Below are positions 8,015-17,823 of a DNA stretch of 64,000 nucleotides, in pieces (position 1 is the stretch's first letter; every line of letters begins with the position of its first letter). The stretch comes from Geothrix rubra (GTDB taxonomy: Bacteria; Acidobacteriota; Holophagae; Holophagales; Holophagaceae). The stretch spans positions 310,001-374,000 of the forward strand of contig NZ_BSDD01000004.1 of assembly GCF_030268065.1 (NCBI RefSeq), given 5' to 3'. A program made the position numbers and the translations under genes. The notes beneath the pieces were generated by a model, which saw nothing but the letters and a program-made list of their open reading frames with translations, was not told the DNA's origin and made no database searches.

Positions 8015-9856
8015 ATGCAGACGCAGCCTCAGCAGACGATCATCGGGACCCTGAGTCCCGTGGCCATCTTCTTCTTCCTCGTCTTCATCGCGGTGACGCT
8101 CGGCATCACCTACTGGGCCGCCCGGCGAACCAAGAACGCCGCCCAGTTCTATGCGGCCGGCGGCGGCATCACGGGCCTCCAGAACGGCCTGGCCCTGGCG
8201 GGCGACTACATGAGCGCCGCCTCGTTCCTCGGCATCGCCGGCCTCGTGTCCACCAAGGGCTATGACGGCCTCATCTACTCCGTGGGCTGGCTGGTGGGCT
8301 GGCCCATCGTCATGTTCCTGATCTCCGAACCCCTCCGGAACCTCGGGAAGTACACCTTCTCCGACGTGGTGGCCTTCCGCCTCCGGCAGAAGCCCATCAA
8401 GACGGCCGCCGCCATCGGTTCCCTGGTCACGGTGCTGTTCTACCTGACGGCCCAGATGGTGGGCGCCGGCACCCTCATCAAGCTGATGTTCAACCTGCCC
8501 TACGAGTCCGCCCTCTTCATCGTGGGCGCGCTGATGATCGCCTACGTCCTCTTCGGCGGCATGCTGGCCACCACCTGGGTGCAGATCATCAAGGCCGTGC
8601 TCCTCCTGGGCGGCGCCACCCTCCTGGTGGTCCTGGCCATGAGCCAGTTCGGCTTCAGCTATGGCCGGCTCTTCTCCGAGGCCTCGACGAAGTACACCGG
8701 GGCCTTCCTTGAACCGGGCGGCCTCATCACCAAGCCCCTGGACGCCTTTTCCCTGGGCCTGGCGCTGATGTTCGGCACGGCCGGGCTACCCCACATCCTG
8801 ATGCGGTTCTACACCGTCCCCGACGCCCGCGAAGCCCGCAAGTCCGTCTTCTACGCCACGGGCTTCATCGGCTACTTCTACATCCTCACGGTGACCATCG
8901 GCTTCGGCGCCGCGGTCCTCGTCGGCCGCGACTTCATCACCAAGATCGACGCCGGCGGCAACATGGCGGCCCTGGCCCTGGCCGAGCACATCGGCGGCGG
9001 CATGTTCCTGGGCTTCCTCGCCGCCGTGGCCTTCGCCACCATCCTGGCGGTGGTCGCCGGCCTGACGCTGGCGGGCGCCTCGGCGCTCTCCCACGATCTC
9101 TACGTGGGCGTCTTCCGGCACGGGGAGGCCAACGAGAAGGAGGAGATGAAGGTCGCCAAGGCCGCTACCGTCACGCTCGGCATCGTGGCCGTGCTCCTGG
9201 GCCTCCTCTTCCAGCGCCAGAACGTGGCCTTTATGGTGGGCCTGGCCTTCGCGGTGGCCTCCAGCGCGAATTTCCCCGCCCTCCTCATGTCCATCACCTG
9301 GAAGCGCTTCACCACCACCGGGGCCGTGGCCAGCATCTACACCGGACTCCTCATCGCCGTGATCCTGATCGTGCTCTCCCCCACGGTCTACGAGGACGTC
9401 TTCCAGGCCACCCAGGTCAAGGCCCGCACTTCCGCGGCAGCCACCCTGACGAAGCTGGACAAGTATTCGAAGGACCCGGCCAAGACCCTCGCCACCCTGA
9501 AGCCGAAGGCCGAGGCCCTTGCCGTGGCGGTCAATACCCCTGGCGCCACCGGGCGCATCCACGAGGCCAACGTGAAGGAACTGGCCGGCCTCCAGGCGGA
9601 CATCGCCCTGATCGAAGGCAACCGCCTGGCCGACGCCCTCCTCGCGGCCAAGGCCGCCAAGACCAAGGCCGACGGCGAGGTCACGAAGGCCCCCTTCCCC
9701 ATGAAGAACCCCGGTGTCTTCTCCATGGGCGGCGCCTTCCTGGTGGGCATCCTCCTGTCGCTCTTCAAGCGGGAGAAGGACGCCGAGGCGAAGTTCGAGG
9801 CGGAAAAGGTGCGGACCTACGTCGGCATCGGCGCCGAAGGCGCCTCCAGCCACTGA
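8015..9856 (+). CDS. actP: Cation/acetate symporter ActP with a large extra loop
   Basis: The protein is a sodium:solute symporter family permease that brings acetate and other short carboxylates across the inner membrane. It has about 13 membrane helices and the family segments [19 protein letters not shown] (57-75) and [13 protein letters not shown] (263-275). At 613 residues it is longer than the usual ~550. The extra length is an Ala/Lys-rich stretch, predicted helical and soluble, at about 461-558, between the penultimate helix and the conserved [12 protein letters not shown] segment before the last helix. It is translationally close to the DUF485 gene upstream and opposite acsA. The transporter call is sure. 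The role of the insert is unknown. Confidence 0.95.
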   Translation: MQTQPQQTIIGTLSPVAIFFFLVFIAVTLGITYWAARRTKNAAQFYAAGGGITGLQNGLALAGDYMSAASFLGIAGLVSTKGYDGLIYSVGWLVGWPIVMFLISEPLRNLGKYTFSDVVAFRLRQKPIKTAAAIGSLVTVLFYLTAQMVGAGTLIKLMFNLPYESALFIVGALMIAYVLFGGMLATTWVQIIKAVLLLGGATLLVVLAMSQFGFSYGRLFSEASTKYTGAFLEPGGLITKPLDAFSLGLALMFGTAGLPHILMRFYTVPDAREARKSVFYATGFIGYFYILTVTIGFGAAVLVGRDFITKIDAGGNMAALALAEHIGGGMFLGFLAAVAFATILAVVAGLTLAGASALSHDLYVGVFRHGEANEKEEMKVAKAATVTLGIVAVLLGLLFQRQNVAFMVGLAFAVASSANFPALLMSITWKRFTTTGAVASIYTGLLIAVILIVLSPTVYEDVFQATQVKARTSAAATLTKLDKYSKDPAKTLATLKPKAEALAVAVNTPGATGRIHEANVKELAGLQADIALIEGNRLADALLAAKAAKTKADGEVTKAPFPMKNPGVFSMGGAFLVGILLSLFKREKDAEAKFEAEKVRTYVGIGAEGASSH

Positions 9857-9870
9857 TCCCGCAGGTTCCC

Positions 9871-9898
9871 GGAGCCGGGGGGGCGACCTCCCGGCTCC
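9871..9898. terminator. Hairpin between actP and the convergent exonuclease gene
   Basis: The 9-bp arms GGAGCCGGG (9871-9879) and CCCGGCTCC (9890-9898) lie in a 57-bp gap between converging genes. No T-run follows. Confidence 0.5.
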
Positions 9899-9913
9899 CT
9901 GCGTACGCCCCTT

Positions 9914-10618
9914 TCAGAAGGGCGAGGGGCCTCCCGGCGGGGCCAGGTGCTCGGCCTGCCGGGTCGGGTCCCCCACCCGCAGGAGACTGGCCAGATCCGT
10001 GACCCCGGCCTGCGCGGCCAGCGGCAGCAGGCGCTGGAGCAGCTGGGCCGTGAGGTAGGCGTCCCCGAGGGCCGTGTGGCCCTCCACCACGGGGATGTCG
10101 AAGGCCCGGGCGAGCTCGAAGAGGCCCAGCCCCTGGGGGGGACCGGCGAAGGCCGGGTGCTCCACGTGCCGTTGGCGCAGCCAGGCGCTCAGGGAGAGCG
10201 TGTCCACGGTCCGGTTCCGGAGGGGGCCCCCGGCCACCCGGCGGGCCTCCCGGTTCAGGAAGGCCAGGTCCACCGGGAGGCAGTGGCCCACCAGGACCGC
10301 GTCCCCCGCATAGGCCAGGAAGGCGGCGAGGACCTCCTCGATGGGGGGCCGGGCCGCCACCTGGGAGGGGGTGATCCCGTGGATGACCACGCTCCGGGCC
10401 TGCAGGGCCGCCTTCGGGTTCACCAGCTCGTGGAAGCTGCCCCCGAGCTCGAGGCGCCCGCCCCGCATCCGGACGGCCCCGATGGAGACGATGTCGTCCT
10501 TCCGCTCGTCGAGTCCCGTGAGCTCGGTGTCGAGCACCACGAAGGGGGTGTCGGCGATCGGGCCGGCGGTGCCCCCCCCCAACCCCAGGACCCGGCCCAG
10601 CCACGCGCCCAATCCCAT
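9914..10618 (-). CDS. DEDDh 3'-5' exonuclease (DnaQ/PolC epsilon-like)
   Basis: The protein is a 234-residue exonuclease-fold protein with a complete DEDDh active site: Asp30 and Glu32 in VVLDTELTG, Asp117 in LPVDLAFLN, His181 and Asp186 in GHTALGDAYLT. The family removes nucleotides from 3' ends of DNA or RNA. This short version lacks other domains and is not the replicative proofreading subunit by length. It lies 8 bp downstream of the cNMP/CBS/DUF294 gene. The same pairing near actP is known to me from gammaproteobacteria, so it probably belongs to the acetate module rather than to DNA repair. The first 20 residues are Gly-rich and variable. Confidence 0.88.
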   Translation of the reverse strand: MGLGAWLGRVLGLGGGTAGPIADTPFVVLDTELTGLDERKDDIVSIGAVRMRGGRLELGGSFHELVNPKAALQARSVVIHGITPSQVAARPPIEEVLAAFLAYAGDAVLVGHCLPVDLAFLNREARRVAGGPLRNRTVDTLSLSAWLRQRHVEHPAFAGPPQGLGLFELARAFDIPVVEGHTALGDAYLTAQLLQRLLPLAAQAGVTDLASLLRVGDPTRQAEHLAPPGGPSPF

Positions 10619-10626
10619 GCCCCCCC

Positions 10627-12525
10627 CTAAATGATGAAGGCCTTGAACCGGTCCATGACGAGGTCCTGGACCTTCATGGCCAGCCGGAAGGCGTTCTTGA
10701 GGGACTGCCGCTCCAGGCTGCTCAGGGTGTCCAGGTGGATGAAGTTGTCGATGTTCCGCCCCGCCTCCATCTGCCGGTACTGGTGGTGGATCCGGAGCAG
10801 GGTGAGGAACTCGAAGGCGTCCCCGAGTTCGTCCACCAGGTCAGAGATCATGGTGGCCCCCCCCCGCAGGGCCTCCAGGCGATCCAGGGTCGAGGCCGCC
10901 CGGACCCCCTTCTCCAGGGCGAAGAGGCGCGCGATGTCCACGAAGGGCGTCACGCCCTTGATCTTCAGGTTCAGGCCGTCCTTATGCTCGCCGCCCCGCT
11001 CCACCGCCACCGAGCCGAAGAAGCCGAGGGGGGGCCGGTTCTTCACGAGCATGTTGGCCAGGAAGCCCAGGAACACCGGGTAGTCGGGGATGAGCCGGCC
11101 CAGGTGCTCCCGCAGCGCCCAGGCCATGGACTCGTCCCCGTGGAGGGGCCGGAAGTCGAAGAAGATCTGGGAATTCAGCACGGCCTTCGGGGTCGGCTCC
11201 GAGATCCATCCCGTGAAGTAGCCCTTCCAGACCGAGAGCGGCTGGCACCAGTCCGGATTACTCGCCATGCAGTTGGCGGGGCAGGGCTCGAACCCGCAGC
11301 GGATGAGGCCGTTGCGCACCCGCACGGTGAAGCGCCGGAAGTACTCCACCACCCGCTCCCGCTGGGTCTCCCGCGGATCGGCGTACACCAGGGCGTTGTC
11401 CTGGTCCGTCCGGAACGTCTGCTCCTTCCGTCCCTCGCTGCCCAGGGCCAGCCAGCAGTAGGGCACCGGCGGAGGCCCCAGCTCCAGCTCGGCCAGCTCC
11501 AGCACCTTCCGCACGATCCGGTCGTTGAGCTCCGAGATGATGCGGATGATGTTGGCCGCCCGGGTGCCCTCCCGCAGCAGGGCCCCGATGACGGTCAGGG
11601 CCTTCTGCGAGACCGGCGCCAGCCCCTCGAGCGTCGTCTGGCGTTCGATGTCCTCGGAGAAGGCCAGGGGGCTGCGCCCCTGCAGCACCATGAAGTCGTG
11701 GTTGGTGATCACGCCGTGGAGCACGCCGTCCCGGGTGACGGCGATGTGGTGGATGTTCCGCTGCAGCATGCGCAGGACCACCTCGAAGCAGGGGTCCTTC
11801 TCCTCCACGGTGACCACGGGCCGGCTCATGATCCGGGTCACGGGGTCCTCGATGGAATGGCCCCGGGCCACCACCTTGGATCGCAGGTCCGAATCCGTGA
11901 CGATGCCATCCGGGCTCCCGCCGGGCCCCAGCACCAGGATGGCGCTCTGCCGGGCCTCCGACATGCGCTGGGCCGCCTCCCGGATGGTGGCGTCCGGCTC
12001 CACCGTCGCGGCGGCGCGGCGGCAGATCTCCCCCACCTTGGCCGTGAAGAGCAGGTGGTCGCTGGTCCCCAGGAACAGGCTCTTGCCCTGGATCTCGCGC
12101 GAGGTCATGTCCACGTACTTCGTGAGGTGGAACTGGAGGAGGTACTCGGTGATGGCCGGGTGGCTGCCCAGCAGCTCGTTCAGCCGCTCCTTCGGCAGCA
12201 GGTAGCAGAGGGTGTCCTGGATCGCGACGATCGTCGTCTTCTGCTGGCCCCCCATGAGGGAGACCAGGCCGAAGGTCTCCCCCCGCTCCCGGTAGTCCAC
12301 CACCACGTCCTCGCCGCCCCCCTTGGGCCGGAGGGTGATCTTCACCACGCCCTTCTGGACGATCCTCAGGGACTCGCTCACGGAGCCATCCTGCTGCAGG
12401 ATCACGGTCCCCTTGGGGTAGAACTCCATGGAGAGGCTCTGGGCCACCTCCCGGAGGAGGTCAGGCTCGAGGAACTGGAAGGGGGGGACCTGGGACAGGA
12501 ACCGGACCGCATCGTCGATCAGCAT
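10627..12525 (-). CDS. Cyclic-nucleotide-binding / CBS pair / DUF294 nucleotidyltransferase-like sensor protein
   Basis: Three regulatory modules can be read in order in this 632-residue protein. A cNMP-binding beta-barrel lies at about 10-130 (GTVILQQDGSVSESL, then a GETFG-type phosphate loop). A CBS pair follows at about 165-285 (ILVLGPGGSPDGIVTDSDLR and GVITNHDF). A DUF294 nucleotidyltransferase-like domain at about 315-460 carries the GSEGRKEQTFRTDQDNA signature, and a DUF294 C-terminal helical domain ends the protein. Homologues are cytoplasmic ligand sensors, probably for nucleotides. Co-transcribed with the DEDDh exonuclease and next to actP/acsA, it likely senses energy state for acetate use, which is inference. 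It has no membrane segment. Confidence 0.88.
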   Translation of the reverse strand: MLIDDAVRFLSQVPPFQFLEPDLLREVAQSLSMEFYPKGTVILQQDGSVSESLRIVQKGVVKITLRPKGGGEDVVVDYRERGETFGLVSLMGGQQKTTIVAIQDTLCYLLPKERLNELLGSHPAITEYLLQFHLTKYVDMTSREIQGKSLFLGTSDHLLFTAKVGEICRRAAATVEPDATIREAAQRMSEARQSAILVLGPGGSPDGIVTDSDLRSKVVARGHSIEDPVTRIMSRPVVTVEEKDPCFEVVLRMLQRNIHHIAVTRDGVLHGVITNHDFMVLQGRSPLAFSEDIERQTTLEGLAPVSQKALTVIGALLREGTRAANIIRIISELNDRIVRKVLELAELELGPPPVPYCWLALGSEGRKEQTFRTDQDNALVYADPRETQRERVVEYFRRFTVRVRNGLIRCGFEPCPANCMASNPDWCQPLSVWKGYFTGWISEPTPKAVLNSQIFFDFRPLHGDESMAWALREHLGRLIPDYPVFLGFLANMLVKNRPPLGFFGSVAVERGGEHKDGLNLKIKGVTPFVDIARLFALEKGVRAASTLDRLEALRGGATMISDLVDELGDAFEFLTLLRIHHQYRQMEAGRNIDNFIHLDTLSSLERQSLKNAFRLAMKVQDLVMDRFKAFII

Positions 12526-12580
12526 CCCCCACCTCGGTTCCCAGATCCGCCTCCGGCTGGGCCAACCATACCACCGGCAA

Positions 12581-12613
12581 GAAAAAGGAAGGCACCCCGA
12601 GGGGTGCCTTCCT
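12581..12613 (-). terminator. Rho-independent terminator of the ribosomal protein operon
   Basis: On the minus strand an 11-bp stem (arms within 12587-12597 and 12602-12612) is followed by TTTTTC. It is the clearest intrinsic terminator in the window and lies just after rplQ. Confidence 0.9.
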
Positions 12614-12635
12614 GGTGGGACCGGTGGCTGGAAGC

Positions 12636-13025
12636 CTATTCGGCCTCGGCCTTGGGCTCGGGCAGGGTGTAGTCCACGAACTCGATGAGGGCCATGTCCG
12701 CGGCGTCGCCGAGACGATGGGACATCTTCAGGATGCGGGTGTATCCACCCGGGCGGCTCTCGAAGCGCTTCCGGAAGTCGGCGCCGAAGAGCTTCTGCAC
12801 GGCATCCTTGTTCCCGAGGCGGGCCATCGCCAGGCGGCGGTTGGCCACGGTGTCGTTCTTCGCGAGGGTGATGAAGGGCTCCACGAACATGCGGAGCTCC
12901 TTGGCCTTCACGAGGGTGGTCTCGATCCGCTCGCTCTGGATGAGAGCGGTGGCGAGGTTCTTCATGAGGGCCTTGCGCTGGTTGGTGGTGCGGCCCAGGC
13001 GCTTGCCGGCTACGTTGTGACGCAT
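12636..13025 (-). CDS. rplQ: 50S ribosomal protein L17
   Basis: L17 is 129 residues long with the typical start MRHNVAGKRLGRTTNQRKAL and the LxxHxRIETT-like segment (IQSERIETTLVKAKELR). It binds domain III of 23S rRNA. It is the last gene of the alpha operon, 9 bp after rpoA and directly before the terminator. The C-terminal tail (about 15 residues, acidic and Glu-rich) is longer than in short L17 forms. Confidence 0.98.
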   Translation of the reverse strand: MRHNVAGKRLGRTTNQRKALMKNLATALIQSERIETTLVKAKELRMFVEPFITLAKNDTVANRRLAMARLGNKDAVQKLFGADFRKRFESRPGGYTRILKMSHRLGDAADMALIEFVDYTLPEPKAEAE

Positions 13026-13034
13026 GGGGGCTCC

Positions 13035-14000
13035 TTACACTTCCTGCTCGAGGCGCATCCCCAGGGAGAGGCCGATACGAGCGAGCTCGTCCTTGATCTC
13101 CTGGAGGGATTTCTTGCCGAAGTTCTTGGTCTTCATCAGCTCGGCCTCGGTCCGCTGAACCAGCTCGCCGATGGTGGTGATGTTTGCGTTGCGCAGGCAG
13201 TTGTTGGCCCGCACGGAGAGCTCGAGTTCCTCGACCGACTTGACCAGCCAGTGGTTGGCCTCGCCGGGGGTGATGATCCCGGGCTCGTCCTCCGTGAAGT
13301 CCTCGTCCTGCCGGGCGAAGACCAGGAAGTGGTCACGCAGGATGAGGGCCGCGTCGGACACCGCCTCCTTGGGGTTGACGGCGCCGTTGGTCCACACCTG
13401 CAGGGTGAGCTTTTCGTAGTCGGTGCTCTGGCCCACACGGGCCGGCTCGACGATGTAGTTCACGCGGGTGATGGGGCTGTGGTTCGCATCCATGGGGATG
13501 AAGCCCAGGCCCAGGGACTCGTCGTGGTTGCGGTCGGCGGTGACGAAGCCGCGGCCCATGCGGACCACCAGCTCCATCTCCAGCTCGCCCTCCTCGCCCA
13601 GGGTGGCGATGTGGATGTTGGGATCCACGACCTCCACGTTCTGGTTACACCGGATGGCCGCGGAAGTGATCACGCCCTCGCCCTTGGCGGAGATGGTCAC
13701 GGTCTGGGGCTCATGGCTGTGCAGCTTGAAGGGGACCTCCTTGAGGTTCAGGAGGATGTGGGTGATGTCCTCCCACACGCCCGGCAGCGTCGTGAACTCG
13801 TGCATCACGCCCTTGATCCGGACATTGGTCACGGCCGCGCCCTGGATGCTGCTGAGCAGCACCCGGCGGAGGCTGTGGCCCACGGTGGTCGCGAAGCCCC
13901 GTTCGAAGGGGTACGCCACGAACTCGCCGTAGGAGTCGGTCAGGGAACCGGGGGTGACTTCCGCGAAGCGCGGCCTCTGGAAATCGTTGATGTTCAGCAT
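13035..14000 (-). CDS. rpoA: RNA polymerase alpha subunit
   Basis: RpoA dimerises to start assembly of RNA polymerase. The N-terminal domain (about 1-230) has the family hallmarks [20 protein letters not shown] and [16 protein letters not shown]. The C-terminal domain (about 245-321) binds UP elements and activators, and [14 protein letters not shown] and [15 protein letters not shown] are visible in it. The 321-residue length is normal. It sits in the canonical place between rpsD and rplQ, so its dosage is tied to ribosome genes. Confidence 0.98.
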   Translation of the reverse strand: MLNINDFQRPRFAEVTPGSLTDSYGEFVAYPFERGFATTVGHSLRRVLLSSIQGAAVTNVRIKGVMHEFTTLPGVWEDITHILLNLKEVPFKLHSHEPQTVTISAKGEGVITSAAIRCNQNVEVVDPNIHIATLGEEGELEMELVVRMGRGFVTADRNHDESLGLGFIPMDANHSPITRVNYIVEPARVGQSTDYEKLTLQVWTNGAVNPKEAVSDAALILRDHFLVFARQDEDFTEDEPGIITPGEANHWLVKSVEELELSVRANNCLRNANITTIGELVQRTEAELMKTKNFGKKSLQEIKDELARIGLSLGMRLEQEV

Positions 14001-14009
14001 CCTTCCCCC

Positions 14010-14642
14010 TTACTTGGAATAGAGCTCAACGATCAGCTGCTCGTTGATGTCGAGGGTGACGTCCTCGCGGGTGGGAGCGGCGAGCACCTGGCCCTTGAAG
14101 GCCGCGGCGTCCAGGGTGAGCCACTTGGGAATCCCGCGGCCGGCGGAGGTCTCGACGGAGGACTTGACCCCGTCGTTCTCCTTGGCGCGGCGGCCCAGTT
14201 CGATGGCGTGACCGGGCTTCACCTGGTAGGACGGGATGTCAACCCGCTTGCCGTTGACCAGCACGTGGCCGTGCATGACCATCTGGCGCGCGGCGGAACG
14301 GCTGGACGCGAAGCCCAGGCGGTAGACCACGTTGTCCAGGCGCTGCTCGAGGAAGGCCAGCAGGTTGTGGCCGGTGACGCCCTTCTTGGCGTCGGCGCGC
14401 TCGAAGTAGTGCCGGAACTGCTTCTCCAGCACCCCATAGATGCGCTTCACCTTCTGTTTCTCGCGAAGCTGCAGGGCGTAGCCGGTCGGTTTCTTGATCT
14501 TCCCCGCGCCATGCTGGCCGGGGATCTTGCCCTTGCGGGTCTCGAAGGAGCACTTTTCCTTGAAGCAGCGTTCGCCCTTCAGGTAGAGCTTCATCCCCTC
14601 GCGGCGGCAGAGGCGGCAGACGGCGTCCGTATAGCGAGCCAT
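14010..14642 (-). CDS. rpsD: 30S ribosomal protein S4, zinc-binding form
   Basis: S4 nucleates 30S assembly and in many bacteria represses its own operon. The 210-residue protein carries the zinc motif of the C+ form, C9xxC12 and C26...C31 (CRLCRREG, CFKEKC). It also has the S4 RNA-binding core LDNVVYRLGFASSRSAARQMV. The N-terminus lacks a paralogue-type deletion. It sits between rpsK and rpoA, with the usual short spacers. Confidence 0.98.
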   Translation of the reverse strand: MARYTDAVCRLCRREGMKLYLKGERCFKEKCSFETRKGKIPGQHGAGKIKKPTGYALQLREKQKVKRIYGVLEKQFRHYFERADAKKGVTGHNLLAFLEQRLDNVVYRLGFASSRSAARQMVMHGHVLVNGKRVDIPSYQVKPGHAIELGRRAKENDGVKSSVETSAGRGIPKWLTLDAAAFKGQVLAAPTREDVTLDINEQLIVELYSK

Positions 14643-14657
14643 GTTTCTCCTCCTCCT

Positions 14658-15065
14658 TTAAACGCGGCGCCGCTTGGGCGGCCGGCAACCATTGTGGGGA
14701 ATGGGGGTGACGTCGCGGATGCTGGTCACCTGGATCCCGGCGGCGTTGAGGGCGCGGATGGCGCTCTCACGGCCGGCGCCGGGGCCCTTCACGCGGACGT
14801 CCACCGAGCGGACGCCCTGCTCCTTCGCGGCCTCGGCGCAGACGCCGGCGGCCACCTGGGCGGCGAACGGCGTGCCCTTGCGGGTGCCGCGGAAGTTCTG
14901 GTTGCCGCTGGAGGCCCAGCAGAGCATGTTCCCCATCGGGTCGGAGATGGAGATGATGGTGTTGTTGAAGGACGCCTGGACGTGAGCCACGCCGTGGGGG
15001 ACGTTCTTCTTTTCCTTCTTCTTGACCACCTTCTTGCCGGCGGTCCGGGTCTGGGTCTTTGCCAT
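14658..15065 (-). CDS. rpsK: 30S ribosomal protein S11
   Basis: S11 lines the platform of the small subunit near the E site. The 135-residue protein has the conserved [18 protein letters not shown] and [18 protein letters not shown] segments and ends in the basic [11 protein letters not shown] tail. The N-terminal ~20 residues are Lys-rich. Spacer to rpsM is 12 bp. Confidence 0.98.
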   Translation of the reverse strand: MAKTQTRTAGKKVVKKKEKKNVPHGVAHVQASFNNTIISISDPMGNMLCWASSGNQNFRGTRKGTPFAAQVAAGVCAEAAKEQGVRSVDVRVKGPGAGRESAIRALNAAGIQVTSIRDVTPIPHNGCRPPKRRRV

Positions 15066-15077
15066 GGTGTCCTCGCC

Positions 15078-15446
15078 TTACTTCTTCTTGCCGGCCACGG
15101 TCTTCCGCTTGCCCTTGCGGGTGCGGGCGTTGGTGTGCGTGCGCTGGCCGCGGACAGGCAGGCCCTTGCGATGCCGGAGCCCGCGGTAGCAGCCGATGTC
15201 CATGAGCCGCTTGATGTCCAGGCCGATGTTCTTGCGGAGGTCACCCTCCACCGTCTCCTCGGCGGTGATCACGCGGCGGATGCGGCCGACCTCGTCCTCG
15301 GTCAGGTCCCGAACCTTGGTGCCGAAGTCGACCTTCGCGCGGCTCAGGATGCTCTGGGCCTTGGCGCGGCCGATGCCATAGATGTAGGTGAGCGCGATCT
15401 CGATGCGCTTGCCGACGGGCAGATCAATGCCTGCAATGCGTGCCAT
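15078..15446 (-). CDS. rpsM: 30S ribosomal protein S13
   Basis: S13 contacts 16S rRNA in the head and both tRNA and L5 across the subunit bridge. The sequence starts [21 protein letters not shown], has GIGRAKAQ and [18 protein letters not shown], and ends with a long Lys/Arg tail. Length (122) is standard. Confidence 0.98.
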   Translation of the reverse strand: MARIAGIDLPVGKRIEIALTYIYGIGRAKAQSILSRAKVDFGTKVRDLTEDEVGRIRRVITAEETVEGDLRKNIGLDIKRLMDIGCYRGLRHRKGLPVRGQRTHTNARTRKGKRKTVAGKKK

Positions 15447-15455
15447 CGTGTCTCC

Positions 15456-15572
15456 TTAACCCTGACGCTGCTTGTGCTTGGGGTTCTTCTTGCAGATGAT
15501 CCGGTTGATGCCTTCGCGCCGGACCACTTTGCAGTGCTCGCACAGCTTCTTGATGGAGGGCCGAACTTTCAT
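15456..15572 (-). CDS. rpmJ: 50S ribosomal protein L36
   Basis: This 38-residue gene, read on the minus strand, starts [14 protein letters not shown] and ends KHKQRQG. The zinc ribbon is complete (Cys11, Cys14, Cys27, His33), so this is the zinc-dependent C+ form. It lies between infA and rpsM, its normal place, with 9 bp before the rpsM start and 18 bp after infA. Confidence 0.97.
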   Translation of the reverse strand: MKVRPSIKKLCEHCKVVRREGINRIICKKNPKHKQRQG

Positions 15573-15590
15573 GGTGTCCTCTCGTGTCGT

Positions 15591-15809
15591 TTACTTGAAT
15601 CGGTAGATGATGCGGCCGCGGGAGAGGTCGTAGGGGGTCACCTCGACCAGCACCCGGTCACCGGGAAGGATTCGGATGAAGTTCTTGCGCATCTTCCCGC
15701 TGATGTGCGCCAGCACCTGGTGCTTGTTCTCCAGCTCGACCTTGAAGACCGCGTTCGGCAAGGCCTCGACCACTGTGGCTTCGAGCTCAATGGCTTCTTC
15801 TTTGCTCAA
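15591..15809 (-). CDS. infA: Translation initiation factor IF-1
   Basis: IF-1 blocks the ribosomal A site during initiation. The 72-residue OB-fold protein has [36 protein letters not shown] and ends GRIIYRFK, close to consensus. Its start overlaps the adk stop by 4 bp, which implies coupled translation. No map gene lies between adk and infA, unlike in many Firmicutes. Confidence 0.97.
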   Translation of the reverse strand: MSKEEAIELEATVVEALPNAVFKVELENKHQVLAHISGKMRKNFIRILPGDRVLVEVTPYDLSRGRIIYRFK

Positions 15810-16465
15810 GCGCGTTCTCCGAAGACGTGACGCAGCGATTCAAACACCAGCTCCGGGGCGCGATTGCCATCCACGCTCCGGAAGGTCGGCCGATGCTTGT
15901 AGAAGCCCAGGAGCGGCTGGAAGGTCGAGTTGAACTCGCCCATCCGGCTCCGGAAGGCCTCGGCGGTGTCGTCGGACCGGTGCTTCAGGGGACTTCCGCA
16001 CAGATCGCAGACACCGGCTTGCTTCGGTGGCTTGGATTCCAGGTGATAGATGGCGCCGCAGGCGTTGTTGCTGCACAGGCGGCGGCCCACCACGCGGGCC
16101 TCCAGCACCTCCTGGGGGACATCGACCAGCACCACCGATCCCAGTTCCAGGCCCTTGGAGGAGAGGAAGTCTTCCAGGGCCTGAGCTTGCTGCAGGGTTC
16201 GGGGGTAGCCGTCGAACAACACGTCAGAGGTCTCGTCCAGCAGCCGCGCGAAGACAAGGCCATTGACGGTGTCGTCGTCCACCAGTTTTCCCTCGGCCAT
16301 GATGGCTTTCGCCCTCAGGCCGATCTCCGTCCCTTTCGAGACGGCATCTCTCAGAATGTCACCGGTTGACAGGTGAGTCAAAGAGAATGTTTCCACCAGG
16401 CGCTTGGCCTGGGTGCCCTTCCCGGAGCCGGGGGCCCCGAGGAGGATGTGTGCCTTGAGGCTCAT
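15806..16465 (-). CDS. adk: Adenylate kinase with zinc-type LID
   Basis: Adk converts ATP and AMP to two ADP. The 219-residue protein has the P-loop [10 protein letters not shown] at the start and the NMP-site DGYPRT. The LID domain carries four cysteines (CSNNAC and CDLC), as in zinc-binding long adenylate kinases. The first pair is spaced CX4C rather than CX2C, but zinc binding seems likely. Four-base overlaps with secY upstream and infA downstream tie the three genes together. Confidence 0.97.
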   Translation of the reverse strand: MSLKAHILLGAPGSGKGTQAKRLVETFSLTHLSTGDILRDAVSKGTEIGLRAKAIMAEGKLVDDDTVNGLVFARLLDETSDVLFDGYPRTLQQAQALEDFLSSKGLELGSVVLVDVPQEVLEARVVGRRLCSNNACGAIYHLESKPPKQAGVCDLCGSPLKHRSDDTAEAFRSRMGEFNSTFQPLLGFYKHRPTFRSVDGNRAPELVFESLRHVFGERA

Positions 16466-17817
16466 GCCGGCCTCCCGGACCTGGACCGGCCGCGGATGCG
16501 TCCGCGCTCCAGGAATCCGTCATACCGGCGCATGACCAGGAGGCTCTCCAGCTGGGCAGCCGTGTCCATGGCCACGCCCACCACGATGAGCAGGCTGGTG
16601 CCGCCGTAGTAGAACCCCAGGCCCTGGATGTTGTTCAGGATCACGAGGGGGACGATGGATACGACCGCCAGGTAGAGGGCGCCCACGAAGGTCAGCTTGG
16701 ACAGGATGCCGTCCAGGAAGATGCTGGTTTCCTTGCCGGGCCGGATGCCCGGGACGTACCCGCCGGACTTCTTCATGTTGTCGGCGGTCTCGTCGGGATT
16801 GAAGACGATGCTGGTGTAGAAAAAGGAGAAGAAGACTGTCACGGCCACGAAGACCGGCGTGTAGATCCAGAAGTGGGTCTGTGGGCTGATGTAGGCCGAG
16901 GCCTTGGCCAGCCACTCCCATCGGGTGAACTGGGCGATGGTCGCGGGGAAGAAGATCACGGAGCTGGCGAAGATGACGGGCATCACGCCTGCAGTGTTCA
17001 CCTTCAGCGGCATGTAGCTGCTGCGCTGGCTGGACATGCCGGCCGAGTCGGCGCGACGGGCGTAGTGGATGGGGATGCGCCGGTAGGCGCTCTCCACCAG
17101 GACCACCGCGAAGAGCACCGCGGTCATGGCCGTGATCAGCAGGAGGAAGATGCCCGGGGGAGGCACGTTCGGGGCGTTACGCAGCGACTGGGACATCATC
17201 ACCGAGAGGGTGGTGAGCCCCTGGGGCAGGCCTGCCACGATGCCGGCGAAGATCAGCAGGGAGATGCCGTTGCCGACCCCCCGCTCCGTGATCTGCTCCC
17301 CCAGCCACATCACGAAGAGGGCGCCGACAGACAAGGTGAAGGCTGCGAGGAGCCGGAACCCGGTGGGCGAGAGGCTGGAGACCACCACCTCGAGGCCAGG
17401 CTGGTTCTGGCTCTGCGCCAGGGAGGCGATCCCGAAGCCCTGGATGAAGGCCAGGCCCACGGTGAGGTAGCGAGTCCATTGGTTGATCTTCTCCCGGCCA
17501 GCCTCGCCCTCCTTCTTCTGGAGGTTGTCGAGGTAGGGCACCACGGCGCCCATCAGCTGCAGAACGATGCTGGCGGTGATGTAGGGCGCGATGCCCAGGG
17601 CGAAGACCGAGAACTTCTTGAAGGCGCCACCAGAGAACAGGTCCACGACATCAAAGAGGCTGCCCCCGCCGCGACGGAGCGCGGCCTGAAGATTCTCGGC
17701 GTTCACCCCCGGCACGCTGACATGCACGCCCAGCCGGTAGATCACCAGCAGGATGAGGGTGAAGAGGACCCGCTTGCGCAGCTCCGGAACGGCGAAGAGA
17801 TTCTTGAGGCGATTCAT
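16462..17817 (-). CDS. secY: Preprotein translocase subunit SecY
   Basis: SecY is the channel of the Sec translocon in the inner membrane. The 451-residue protein has ten predicted membrane helices, the plug region after TM1 (VPGVNAENLQ), and the conserved FALGIAPYITASI and PGIRPGKET segments, the latter before the cytosolic loop that contacts the ribosome and SecA. It lies between rplO and adk. The spacing to rplO is 6 bp. Confidence 0.98.
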   Translation of the reverse strand: MNRLKNLFAVPELRKRVLFTLILLVIYRLGVHVSVPGVNAENLQAALRRGGGSLFDVVDLFSGGAFKKFSVFALGIAPYITASIVLQLMGAVVPYLDNLQKKEGEAGREKINQWTRYLTVGLAFIQGFGIASLAQSQNQPGLEVVVSSLSPTGFRLLAAFTLSVGALFVMWLGEQITERGVGNGISLLIFAGIVAGLPQGLTTLSVMMSQSLRNAPNVPPPGIFLLLITAMTAVLFAVVLVESAYRRIPIHYARRADSAGMSSQRSSYMPLKVNTAGVMPVIFASSVIFFPATIAQFTRWEWLAKASAYISPQTHFWIYTPVFVAVTVFFSFFYTSIVFNPDETADNMKKSGGYVPGIRPGKETSIFLDGILSKLTFVGALYLAVVSIVPLVILNNIQGLGFYYGGTSLLIVVGVAMDTAAQLESLLVMRRYDGFLERGRIRGRSRSGRPA

Positions 17818-17823
17818 GGCCGG

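Noticed and set aside
12615-15830. A 1071-codon plus-strand frame over the alpha operon
   Set aside because: It is a shadow of ribosomal protein genes on the minus strand and has no motif of its own.
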